64,000 nucleotides of DNA, taken from NCBI GenBank assembly GCA_900538475.1, contig UPYT01000001.1, forward strand, positions 186,001-250,000, written 5' to 3'. This DNA comes from an uncultured Clostridium sp. GTDB lineage: Bacteria > Bacillota > Clostridia > Lachnospirales > Lachnospiraceae. The notes beneath the pieces are model-generated. The model worked only from the letters and a program-made list of their open reading frames with translations. It was not told where the DNA came from and ran no database searches. This document shows, in pieces, positions 16,398 to 24,794 of this stretch; position 1 is the first letter of the stretch, and every line of letters starts with the position of its first letter. Both the position numbers and the translations under genes were made by a program.

Positions 16398-16731
16398 CGA
16401 AAACTCTCCCGGCTTGTCCGGTTATGTAAGAGCGGCTGTCCGGTATATGGCAGTTCACTACGGAGAAAGTGAGATTACGGTAGCTCAGATAGCAGATGCT
16501 GTCGGAATCAGCGAGGGCCATTTAAGCCACTGTTTTAAAAAAGAAACCGGATATACGGTTATGGCTTGGCTGACCAGATATCGGATTCAGTCGGCTATGA
16601 AGCTGCTTTCTGACTGCCGGAACAGGGTATATGAGGCAGCGGAGCAGGTTGGATATAGGGATATTGCCTATTTTTCCAGCACCTTTAAAAAGGTGACAGG
16701 AATCACTCCGTCAGAATACCAGAACCGGTGA
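16357..16731 (+). CDS. Response regulator, AraC-type DNA-binding half (gene split by a frameshift)
   Basis: The second half of the split YesN-type regulator. Two helix-turn-helix motifs of the HTH_18 family are visible: ITVAQIADAVGISEGHLSHC and VYEAAEQVGYRDIAYFSSTF, ending in the family signature KVTGITPSEYQ. ATG 16357 is the nearest start, but no ribosome site precedes it, so independent translation is doubtful unless the ribosome slips or re-initiates. The intact gene would code for about 250 residues, the usual size of short YesN regulators. The expected target is the importer operon that starts at about 16836. Confidence 0.85.
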   Translation: MTKMKRESILLPFDENSPGLSGYVRAAVRYMAVHYGESEITVAQIADAVGISEGHLSHCFKKETGYTVMAWLTRYRIQSAMKLLSDCRNRVYEAAEQVGYRDIAYFSSTFKKVTGITPSEYQNR

Positions 16732-16835
16732 CGGGAACGGTTAATCCTCCTTAATATCATCAATAAAAATGCAAGATAACAGAAAAACGAAAAGAATCGC
16801 AGTCCTGTCATCTGGCTGAGGCTGTCCTTCCACAG

Positions 16836-16841
16836 TATAAT
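16836..16841 (+). promoter_or_regulatory. Probable -10 box for the importer operon
   Basis: TATAAT at 16836-16841, 46 bases before the binding-protein start. No good -35 box is visible 16-18 bases upstream (TGGCTG), as expected for an activator-dependent promoter such as one controlled by the adjacent AraC-type regulator. Confidence 0.5.
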
Positions 16842-16887
16842 AGAACTATAGTTAAGGACGGCAATTCAAAAAAAGGAGGAGATTCAT

Positions 16888-18318
16888 ATGAAAAAACGTT
16901 TCTTATCAGTAGTTCTTGCGTGTTCCCTGACGGCAGTATCACTGGCAGGTTGTGGCGGAGGCGGCAGTAAGGAAACCCAGCCGGCAGCAGCTCCCACGAC
17001 AGCAGCAGAAGCTGGAGAAAAGGAAACAGCGGCGCCGGAAGCAAAGCCAGAGGCATCTGGAGATCTTTCTGAGGTAGAGAAGATTATCCAGGAGGCAGAG
17101 GGAATGTCCATGGAGGAGCTGGCTAAAAAAGCCATTGAAGAGTCCAATGGAAAGACCTTTTATGGCGTAGGAAATTCCAGCCGCGGAAAGAGCGCCCTGC
17201 CCTTATTTATTGAATATCTCCAGACCATTGATCCTTCTTATACAATGGAGTATGAGTGGCAGCAGCCAAAGAACAATAAGATTTTTGAGCAGCTGTCAGC
17301 GGATTCTCTGAAATCTACAGGAACCTTTGCCATGACGCTGATTCAGGACGGCAACCAGATTGAATCGAAAATGGTACAGACTGGTATTCTGAAAACCTAT
17401 ATTCCCAAGGAGTGGGCAGAGGCCAATAACACAACACCGGATGCTTATGAAGGTTTCCTTCCTCTTCAGACACTGAATAAGGTCTTTATGTACAATTCCA
17501 CAGGAGATGCAGTGTATGACAACTGCTGGGACTTTGTAGCAGAGGGAAGCCATCCACTGTTTATGGATATTGACTCTGAAATTGTAGGAAAGAACTTTCT
17601 GTATATGCTGACAGAGGATCAGTACGCAGGCTGGTTAAAGGATGCCTTTGATGCCCTTGATGACAGCGATAAGGCCTATTTCCAGCTGGTGGTTGATGAG
17701 GTTTCTGCAGATGCAGAGGATTTGGGACTGGGTGAAAACGGCGCTTATGCACTGGCATGGATTAAGCTTTGGGTAGAAAATTATAACGCGCAGACCGATG
17801 ACGGTCCTATCTGTAATACTCTGGTAACAGATTCTGCTACGGATCAGAGTGGCCTTCTGGTTTATTCCAAGCTGCGTTCTGTTGAGGAATCTGCTGGTGT
17901 ATCCTTAAACAACATTAAGGTTGCAGCTTATGAGGACGGCTATCAGGGAATCGGCGGATATGGATACTGCCATTATCTGTTTTTGACCAACAACAGTCCT
18001 CTTCCCTGGACAGCCTGTGCATTTATCCAGTATATGACCTGTACAGAGGACGGCTTCTCAGCATGGGGCAAGGATATGGGCGGTTATTCTGCTAACCCGC
18101 AGGTTGCAGAGGCCATTGAGACAACCTATCAGCACAGCAAGGGCGGCTACAATGAGGCCGGTGAAAATGTGTATGAATGTAAGAATGATCGCGGCTATGA
18201 CTGGTGGACAACAGACGGAGAACTGGTTCTTGAGGATCCGGAATACTGTGCTTCTGTTTCCTTTACTGTAGGAAGCTGGATCGAGATGCTGAGCAAGTAT
18301 GCGGACAGCGCCCAGTAG
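16888..18318 (+). CDS. ABC importer solute-binding lipoprotein
   Basis: A 476-residue lipoprotein with lipobox SLAGC (Cys 22), a Gly, Ala, Thr and Glu-rich linker to about residue 55, and then a binding-protein fold of the family 1 (iron/spermidine) type. Aromatic-rich stretches such as WQQPKNNKIFEQL and GIGGYGYCHYLFLTNNSPLPW are notable. A strong AAAAGGAGGAG site precedes ATG 16888. The following genes code for a fused permease and an ATPase, so this is the importer's ligand receptor. The substrate cannot be read from the sequence. Two hairpins follow the stop codon, which may raise its expression relative to the membrane parts. Confidence 0.87.
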   Translation: MKKRFLSVVLACSLTAVSLAGCGGGGSKETQPAAAPTTAAEAGEKETAAPEAKPEASGDLSEVEKIIQEAEGMSMEELAKKAIEESNGKTFYGVGNSSRGKSALPLFIEYLQTIDPSYTMEYEWQQPKNNKIFEQLSADSLKSTGTFAMTLIQDGNQIESKMVQTGILKTYIPKEWAEANNTTPDAYEGFLPLQTLNKVFMYNSTGDAVYDNCWDFVAEGSHPLFMDIDSEIVGKNFLYMLTEDQYAGWLKDAFDALDDSDKAYFQLVVDEVSADAEDLGLGENGAYALAWIKLWVENYNAQTDDGPICNTLVTDSATDQSGLLVYSKLRSVEESAGVSLNNIKVAAYEDGYQGIGGYGYCHYLFLTNNSPLPWTACAFIQYMTCTEDGFSAWGKDMGGYSANPQVAEAIETTYQHSKGGYNEAGENVYECKNDRGYDWWTTDGELVLEDPEYCASVSFTVGSWIEMLSKYADSAQ

Positions 18319-18322
18319 AGTG

Positions 18323-18434
18323 TGAAACCATCCGTCTCTTGCAGCAGGCAGAGAGGTTTCATCACTGATTGATAGAATCGAAGGTGCTGTAAGTGATTCG
18401 CATATCTGTTTGCGGACCATCTGCGGCACCTTTT
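18323..18434 (+). promoter_or_regulatory. Two intercistronic hairpins between binding protein and permease
   Basis: Hairpin 1 pairs TGAAACC (18323-18329) with GGTTTCA (18355-18361) and has no T-run. Hairpin 2 pairs AAGGTGC (18381-18387) with GCACCTT (18426-18432) followed by only four T, a weak terminator. Such structures commonly protect the upstream mRNA or reduce readthrough. Confidence 0.5.
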
Positions 18435-18461
18435 CCGATTACAGGAAAGGAGCGGACACAG

Positions 18462-20276
18462 TTGAAAGAGAATCAGAATACAGCAATTTACAAAAACCGA
18501 GTCCGGACGTACTTTTCCAAGCCGCAGAATGTGATCCTGCTGTTGTTTGGTATTATTTTGACCTTTACAACCATTGCGCCGATTGTTGCCATTGTAAAGG
18601 ATACGCTGACCATTCACCCGGGCACCATTGATGCTCATTTGACGGGAAAGGCATCCGGCTATACGCTGATAAACTATGTGGATCTTTTTACAAGCAGACT
18701 GGCTAAGACGAATTTGTGGAAGCCGTTATGGAATACGCTTCTTCTGGCAGTCTTTACCTGTGTGATTTCCATTGTTTACGGCGGTACGTTCGCATTTTTG
18801 GTTACCAGAACCAATTTAAAATTCAGAAAATATTTAAGCTCGATTTTTATTTTTCCCTATATCATGCCTCAGTGGACACTGGCTGTGGTGTGGCAGAATG
18901 TGTTTAACAGCAATGCGGTTATGGGAACTGCCAATGGACTTCTGGCTTCTCTGACCGGGTTTGAGGCAGCGAAATGGTGGTGTCAGGGGCTGGTTCCCAG
19001 CTCCATTGTTCTGGGACTCCATTACGCGCCTTTTGCCTATATCCTGATTGGAGGAATTTTCCGGAACATGGATGCAAATCTGGAGGAGGCAGCGACAATT
19101 CTTGATACACCCAGATGGAAGATTATGTGCCGGATTACCCTGCCAATGATTAAACCGGCGATTTTGTCTACCGTTCTTCTTGTATTTGGAAGTGCAATGG
19201 GAAGCTATCCGGTTCCTCATTATCTGGGGCTGACAACGCTTTCCACCAAGTATATTTCCCTGAACTCCAAATACACAGGAGAGGCCAGTATTCTGGCTAT
19301 TATTATGATGATTTTTGGCGTTCTGATTCTGACGATGAATCAGGTAAGCTTAAAGAGCCGGAAGAATTATACCACAGTAACAGGAAAATCAGGACAGCTG
19401 TCCAAAATTAATCTGGGCAGAATCGGAAAATATGGAATTGCCATTGTCATGATTATCTTGACCTTTTTTACCAGTATTTTCCCGATTTTTTCCTTTGCAC
19501 TGGAAACCTTCCTGCCGAACCCCGGAGATTACAGCTTCCTGTATACAGGCGATTTTTCCAATCTGACTACCAAGTGGTGGCTGACCAGTGAGAATGTGAC
19601 GGAAAATGGCCTGTACGGTCAGCACGGCATTCTTTACAACAGCACCATCTGGCATGCCTTTGCAGGAACCCTTTTCGTAGCTGTCAGCTGTGCGCTGATA
19701 GCAGGAACCATAGGAACTCTGATTGGGTATGCGGTTGCGAAAAACAGGAGAAGCAAGTGGGCCAGCTATGTGAATGCTATGGCATTTCTTCCTTATTTGA
19801 TGCCGTCCATTGCAGTAGGAGCAGCATTTTTTATCCTGTTTTCCAATGAAAAGATTAATCTTTTTAATACATATACCCTGTTGATTATTACAGGAACCAT
19901 AAAATATATCCCCTTTGCTAGCAGAAGTGCTCTAAACTCCATGCTGCAGCTGAGCAATGAGATAGAGGAAGCGGCCATGATTCAGAATATTCCCTGGCAC
20001 AAGCGGATGTTCCGGATTATTATTCCGATTCAGAAATCAGCGATTATCAGCGGATATATGCTTCCGTTTATGACGTGCCTGCGTGAGCTGTCACTGTTTT
20101 TGCTGCTTTGCACCCAGGGCTTTATTCTTTCCACAACCCTGGATTACTTTGATGAAATGGGACTGTATGCATTTTCCAGTGCCATTAACCTGATTCTGAT
20201 TGTAACGATTCTGATTTTCAACACTCTGGTCAACAAGCTGGCCGGAGCCAGCTTAGATGAGGGAATCGGCGGCTGA
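18462..20276 (+). CDS. ABC importer permease, two fused BPD_transp_1 domains
   Basis: A 604-residue membrane protein with two permease halves in tandem, as in FbpB-type iron and related importers. The first EAA loop is EEAATILDTPRWKIMCRITLP in the first half and the second is EEAAMIQNIPWHKRMFRIIIP in the second half; these contact the ATPase. About twelve membrane segments are visible. The chosen start is TTG 18462, with AAAGGAGCGG nine bases upstream; a GTG at 18393 in frame lies inside hairpin 2 and is rejected. It works with the binding protein before it and the ATPase after it. Confidence 0.9.
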   Translation: MKENQNTAIYKNRVRTYFSKPQNVILLLFGIILTFTTIAPIVAIVKDTLTIHPGTIDAHLTGKASGYTLINYVDLFTSRLAKTNLWKPLWNTLLLAVFTCVISIVYGGTFAFLVTRTNLKFRKYLSSIFIFPYIMPQWTLAVVWQNVFNSNAVMGTANGLLASLTGFEAAKWWCQGLVPSSIVLGLHYAPFAYILIGGIFRNMDANLEEAATILDTPRWKIMCRITLPMIKPAILSTVLLVFGSAMGSYPVPHYLGLTTLSTKYISLNSKYTGEASILAIIMMIFGVLILTMNQVSLKSRKNYTTVTGKSGQLSKINLGRIGKYGIAIVMIILTFFTSIFPIFSFALETFLPNPGDYSFLYTGDFSNLTTKWWLTSENVTENGLYGQHGILYNSTIWHAFAGTLFVAVSCALIAGTIGTLIGYAVAKNRRSKWASYVNAMAFLPYLMPSIAVGAAFFILFSNEKINLFNTYTLLIITGTIKYIPFASRSALNSMLQLSNEIEEAAMIQNIPWHKRMFRIIIPIQKSAIISGYMLPFMTCLRELSLFLLLCTQGFILSTTLDYFDEMGLYAFSSAINLILIVTILIFNTLVNKLAGASLDEGIGG

Positions 20277-20302
20277 TCAAAACAGAAAGGAAGGGAACTC
20301 TT

Positions 20303-21952
20303 ATGCCGGAAATTGTTTTAAAAAACGTTACAAAGCGGTGGGGAAAATTTTATGCGGTGGATCACCTGAATCTTCATATTGATGATAATTCCTTTATCAC
20401 CCTTCTGGGCCCCTCCGGCTGTGGAAAGACTACAATTCTGCGAATGATTGCAGGTCTGGAAACGCCGACAGAAGGGCAGATAACCATTGGTGATCGAGTT
20501 GTATTTGACAGTGCAGCAGGAATTAATGTGCCGGCTAATAAAAGAAAGGTAGGTTTTCTGTTCCAGAACTATGCTCTTTGGCCCAATATGACGGTTTATC
20601 AGAATATTGCATTTGGACTGAGCAATATTAAGGAGCAGCTGCCCAAATATGACTTTGAAGCCATGAAGGCCGGGGAACTGAAGAAGGCGCTTCAAAGCGG
20701 AAAGCGGATTCGTGACCTGGTGGAGGAGTGCCGGGACAAACGGGGAAAGCTGGATGAAGACAAAATCTATTTGAAATTTATGGATTCCTTTACCCTGTCC
20801 ATTTATACAGCAAAGGAGCTTTACGGATTGAAGATTCATGAGGCGGCGGATCCGGATGCAGCGGCATCAAAAAAGTCTGAAGAATATTCGAAAAAGCTGG
20901 AGGAAATCCGGGCGTCTTATGAGGCAAAGGGACAGAGCCTCAGTGAACAATATGCAGTAACGGCAGACGGAAAGACATTGATGGAAGAGCGCAAGCTGAC
21001 AAAGGAAGAGATTGATAAGACAGTGCGCCGTGTGTCCCGGATTGTTAAAATCGGAATGTTTATGAATCGTTATCCGGCAGAGCTTTCTGGAGGACAGCAG
21101 CAGCGTGTGGCGATTGCCAGAACTCTGGCTCCGGAGCCAGATGTGCTTTTCATGGATGAGCCTCTTTCCAATCTGGATGCCAAGCTGAGGCTGGAAATGC
21201 GCTATGAGCTTCAGCGGCTTCACGTAGAGACAGGCAGCACCTTTGTATACGTTACCCACGATCAGATGGAGGCCATGACTCTGGCAACAAAAATCTGTCT
21301 GGTCAATAATGGAGTTCTCCAGCAGTACGATGCGCCGCTTGATGTTTACAGACGTCCAGCCAACCTGTTTGCTGCAGATTTTGTTGGAAATCCATCGATC
21401 AACTTCATTGAGGCTCATGGATGCCAGAAGGCGGACGGCAGCCTGGAACTGTCTCTGCTGGAAAACCAGAAAGCAGTTTTTCAGCCGGATGAGCCCCTCA
21501 ATCTGGACGGCTGGTTCCAGGAGCGCGATCGGCTGGAGCAGGAAAAGGAAGCAGCCCGGGCAGAGCTTTTAAAAGATAAGCGGGCAGTAGAAAAAAGCAA
21601 CAAGGACGAGGCATTCCGGTATCACATTGCAAAGGTAGATGAGTCTGACTATGCCATAGAGGATGAGCCGGTAATTACCAACGAAGATTTTGTCCTGGGT
21701 ATCCGTCCGGAGTGTATCCGGCTGGAGGAAACCGGGGCGGTTCCGGCTGTCATTTACGGCGCCATGCCTACAGGCATGGAATCTACCCTGAAGCTGCGGA
21801 TTGGAAAATTCTTGCTGACCGGGGTAGTATTTGGAAGTGTAACCTTCCGCCTGGGAGAAGAAACGGGGATTTCCATTACAGGCTCAGATATCCTTCTCTT
21901 TGACCGGAAATCAGGAAAGCTGATTTCATCGGGAAGACTGAGTTTTTGTTAG
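20303..21952 (+). CDS. ABC importer ATPase with a long insertion in the nucleotide-binding domain
   Basis: A 549-residue ATPase of the MalK/FbpC/PotA type: Walker A GPSGCGKTT (36-44), Q-loop Q88, signature LSGGQ (261-265), Walker B VLFMDE (281-286), H-loop H319, then a TOBE region. Usually about 45 residues separate the FG-L after the Q-loop from LSGGQ; here there are about 155. The extra 110 or so residues (about 107-240) are charged and helical (EECRDKRGKLDEDKIY, KKSEEYSKKLEEIRASYE). A second Lys/Glu-rich helical insertion lies at about 400-455 inside the TOBE part. All catalytic residues are intact. GGAAGGGAA precedes the ATG. Confidence 0.92.
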   Translation: MPEIVLKNVTKRWGKFYAVDHLNLHIDDNSFITLLGPSGCGKTTILRMIAGLETPTEGQITIGDRVVFDSAAGINVPANKRKVGFLFQNYALWPNMTVYQNIAFGLSNIKEQLPKYDFEAMKAGELKKALQSGKRIRDLVEECRDKRGKLDEDKIYLKFMDSFTLSIYTAKELYGLKIHEAADPDAAASKKSEEYSKKLEEIRASYEAKGQSLSEQYAVTADGKTLMEERKLTKEEIDKTVRRVSRIVKIGMFMNRYPAELSGGQQQRVAIARTLAPEPDVLFMDEPLSNLDAKLRLEMRYELQRLHVETGSTFVYVTHDQMEAMTLATKICLVNNGVLQQYDAPLDVYRRPANLFAADFVGNPSINFIEAHGCQKADGSLELSLLENQKAVFQPDEPLNLDGWFQERDRLEQEKEAARAELLKDKRAVEKSNKDEAFRYHIAKVDESDYAIEDEPVITNEDFVLGIRPECIRLEETGAVPAVIYGAMPTGMESTLKLRIGKFLLTGVVFGSVTFRLGEETGISITGSDILLFDRKSGKLISSGRLSFC

Positions 21953-22016
21953 AATTTTCTGTATAGCGAGTCGGAAGTACGAATTTAAGAATAAATTCGA
22001 AAATAAAAAAGAAAAG

Positions 22017-22067
22017 AAATAAGGGATTTGATTCGTCATAATGTCGGATCAGATCCCTTATTTGTTA
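22017..22067 (+). terminator. Terminator after the importer operon
   Basis: Perfect 11-bp stem AAATAAGGGAT (22017-22027) / ATCCCTTATTT (22053-22063). Confidence 0.85.
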
Positions 22068-22095
22068 TAAAAAAACATAAAAATCATCAGTTTTC

Positions 22096-22165
22096 TTATG
22101 GTGAAAAAGCCATATTATGATGAAAAAACCAGATAGAACTGAAAAACATAGGTAAAACACCATAA
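22096..22165. promoter_or_regulatory. Widely spaced inverted repeat upstream of the glycan operon
   Basis: TTATGGTG (22096-22103) and its exact reverse complement CACCATAA (22158-22165), centres 62 bases apart (about six helical turns), upstream of the promoter at 22182. It could be a pair of regulator half-sites. The remainder of 21953-22268 is A/T-rich with nothing else recognisable. Confidence 0.35.
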
Positions 22166-22181
22166 AATTAAGAATCGAAAC

Positions 22182-22210
22182 TTGAATATTCATGTTTAAA
22201 ATAATAGTAT
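22182..22210 (+). promoter_or_regulatory. Promoter of the nine-gene glycan operon
   Basis: TTGAAT (22182-22187), 17-base spacer, TAGTAT (22205-22210). Confidence 0.55.
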
Positions 22211-22268
22211 GGTCTCATCAAACACGAATCGGGATACAGAGGTATCCTGCAATGAAGGAGGACGTTTT

Positions 22269-23801
22269 ATGAGAAAGCAAAAACTGGTACGGACAATGGC
22301 AGGCATTATGTCAATTTGTCTGATGACAGGCGCATTAACTGGATGCGGGGGCAAGAAAACAGATGCGCCAGAAGCTTCAAAGGAAGGAAATGCAGCAGAG
22401 AGCCAGCAGTCTTCAAAAGAAGAAGGCCCGGTAGAACTGAAGTTGTTCCTTACAAATAAGAATATCGTGGATAATTCTTATGCAAAACAGAAAATTGAAG
22501 AAGCAACCAATACCAAACTGACCATTATTCAGGTACCAACCAAGGAGCTGGATAACAAGCTGAATATTTTGCTGGCATCTGGTGATCGCCCAGATATTAT
22601 TCAATGCGAGACTGAGACTATGGAAAGCCAGCTGCTGGCTTCTGGAATTTTGCTTCCGTTAAATGAGTACTGGGATGATTATCCCAATATTAAAAACGGA
22701 CGCGATGAGGCAACCTGGGACTTGATGAGATATAATGACGGAAACATCTATTCTGTTGGTATTAAAAATCCAAATCCTTTATCCATTATTGCATACAGAC
22801 AGGATTGGCTGGATAAGCTTGGACTGGAAGTTCCTACCACACTTGATGAATATTATAAAGTAGCAACGGCTGTTGCAAAAGAAGATCCAGATGGAAACGG
22901 TGTAGATGATACCTTTGCTTTTGGTGGTTATCAGAATGTAGATACTACATGGTTTGATCATATTTTTGGAGCATTTGGCTCTTTGCCGAACTACTGGATG
23001 GAAAAGGACGGACATATTGTAAATGGTTCTATTCAGCCGGGAATGAAAGACGCTCTTGTTTATCTGAATAAAATGTACAAAGACGGTCTGATTGATCCGG
23101 AGTTTGTAACAGATGATCCGAAGAGATGGCAGCAGAAGGTAAAATCCGGTGTTTATGGCGCAGGTGTGACTAAGATTCATATCTTCGATCAGAATAACTG
23201 GTCCAACTATTATGAGCCATTCATTCAGGCATATCCGGAAGGAAAGCATGTATACGGACCGGTTCTTCAGGGAGGATGCGAGAATCCGGTTGGTATACGT
23301 ATGGCAAGTGAGAGAGGCTGGTTAAGAACCTTTATTTCTAAGGATTCTAAACACATTGATGCTTGCTTACGTTTGCTTGATTACCTGATGTCTGAGGAAG
23401 GAAACCGCTTTGCCCAGTACGGTGTTGAGGGTGAGCATTACAAATGGGAGGGTGATAAGCTGATCCGTCTGATTGATGATAATGAAACAAATGAACTGGA
23501 TTTAAACAAATTCTTTATCGGAAATACTGTATTATTTGATCACTCTTCTCCAGAATTATTTGATGCATTTGAGTTCTCTCATACGATTGCAACTCCGAAT
23601 CCGGTTGATGGTATCTTTATTGATGAATTGAATGATATTTATCCAAAACTGAAGGAAATCACAAATACACGTTTCATCGAAATGATCGTAGGGGAAACAC
23701 CGATCGATGGAGGATTTGAGGCATTTGTAGAAGAGTGGAATTCCCGTGGAGGAGATAAACTGACGCAGGCGCTGGATGAGGCTTATCAAGCTAAGAAATA
23801 A
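22269..23801 (+). CDS. Carbohydrate ABC importer solute-binding lipoprotein (LplA-like)
   Basis: A 510-residue lipoprotein with lipobox ALTGC (Cys 26) and a family 1 binding-protein fold: ILLASGDRPDIIQCE, DWLDKLGLEVPTTLDEYYKV and DPDGNGVDDTFAFGG, a pattern typical of LplA/YtcQ-like receptors for oligosaccharides. AAGGAGGACG precedes ATG 22269; an in-frame ATG at 22209 overlaps the -10 box and is rejected. With the two permeases that follow it forms an importer of the kind served by a shared MsmX-type ATPase, because no ATPase gene is present in the operon. Given the enzymes downstream, the cargo is probably an unsaturated sulfated di- or oligosaccharide. Confidence 0.93.
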   Translation: MRKQKLVRTMAGIMSICLMTGALTGCGGKKTDAPEASKEGNAAESQQSSKEEGPVELKLFLTNKNIVDNSYAKQKIEEATNTKLTIIQVPTKELDNKLNILLASGDRPDIIQCETETMESQLLASGILLPLNEYWDDYPNIKNGRDEATWDLMRYNDGNIYSVGIKNPNPLSIIAYRQDWLDKLGLEVPTTLDEYYKVATAVAKEDPDGNGVDDTFAFGGYQNVDTTWFDHIFGAFGSLPNYWMEKDGHIVNGSIQPGMKDALVYLNKMYKDGLIDPEFVTDDPKRWQQKVKSGVYGAGVTKIHIFDQNNWSNYYEPFIQAYPEGKHVYGPVLQGGCENPVGIRMASERGWLRTFISKDSKHIDACLRLLDYLMSEEGNRFAQYGVEGEHYKWEGDKLIRLIDDNETNELDLNKFFIGNTVLFDHSSPELFDAFEFSHTIATPNPVDGIFIDELNDIYPKLKEITNTRFIEMIVGETPIDGGFEAFVEEWNSRGGDKLTQALDEAYQAKK

Positions 23802-23828
23802 AAGTGTTAACATGAAGGAGAAGATAGT

Positions 23829-24794
23829 ATGGCAGCAGTATCCCGTGTAAGAAATGTATCCGGCGTGAATTGCAGCAAAAGTACGTCTCGCAAGAAACTC
23901 TGGAAAAGTATGAAAGAACATAAAATGCTTTACCTGATGATGCTTCCGGGTCTGTTATATTTTGTGTTATTCCGCTACTTACCAATGTTTGGTCTTGTTA
24001 TTGCATTTAAGGACTATGATATTTTTCGTGGAATCTGGGAAAGCGAATGGGTTGGTCTTCAGAATTTTAAAGACCTGATGTCGTCATCTGATTTCTGGAA
24101 TGTAATGAAAAACACATTGGTAATTAGTTTAACAAAGATTGTAGTAGGATTTCCGATTCCGGTATTACTGGCAATTCTTTTGAATGAAATCAAAAATGTA
24201 AAATTTAAACGGATTACTCAGACCTGTATCTATCTGCCGCACTTTCTTTCATGGGTTGTAATCGGTGGAATTATGCTGAATCTGTTTTCGCCAGTCTTTG
24301 GACTGGCGGGACAGGTTTTCGAGGCATTAGGCATGGAACCTGTGAATGTAATGGCAAAGAAGGATACAATATTCTGGGTTGTTATTCTGTCTGATATCTG
24401 GAAAGAGGCCGGATGGAGTACTATCGTATTCCTGGCAGCCTTGACTCAGGTTGATATGAACTTATATGAGGCAGCTCGTATGGACGGAGCTAATAAATTC
24501 CAACAGATGCTTCACATTACAATTCCTGCAATTTCATCTATCATTATTGTCATGCTGATTCTTAGAATTGGTAAGGTTATGAATGCAGGTTTTGAGCAGA
24601 TTTTGGTGCTGCAGAATCCGATTACTATGGAAAGTATTGATATCTTCGATACATACGTATATCGGGAAGGTTTAGGACGAGGTTCGTATAGTTTTGCAGC
24701 AGCAGTTGATATGTTTAAGTCAATTATTGCACTTATTTTAGTAACAAGTGCAAATAAAATAAGCAAATGGTTTGGGGAGGAAGGTATTGTATAA
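23829..24794 (+). CDS. Carbohydrate ABC importer permease (LplB-like)
   Basis: A 321-residue permease with six membrane segments and the LplB-type opening KMLYLMMLPGLLYFVLFRYLPM. The cytoplasmic EAA loop is LYEAARMDGANKFQQMLHITIP. GAAGGAGAAG precedes the ATG, 27 bases after the binding-protein gene. Its stop overlaps the start of the next permease by one base (TAATG), so the two subunits are coupled and probably made in equal amounts. Confidence 0.95.
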   Translation: MAAVSRVRNVSGVNCSKSTSRKKLWKSMKEHKMLYLMMLPGLLYFVLFRYLPMFGLVIAFKDYDIFRGIWESEWVGLQNFKDLMSSSDFWNVMKNTLVISLTKIVVGFPIPVLLAILLNEIKNVKFKRITQTCIYLPHFLSWVVIGGIMLNLFSPVFGLAGQVFEALGMEPVNVMAKKDTIFWVVILSDIWKEAGWSTIVFLAALTQVDMNLYEAARMDGANKFQQMLHITIPAISSIIIVMLILRIGKVMNAGFEQILVLQNPITMESIDIFDTYVYREGLGRGSYSFAAAVDMFKSIIALILVTSANKISKWFGEEGIV

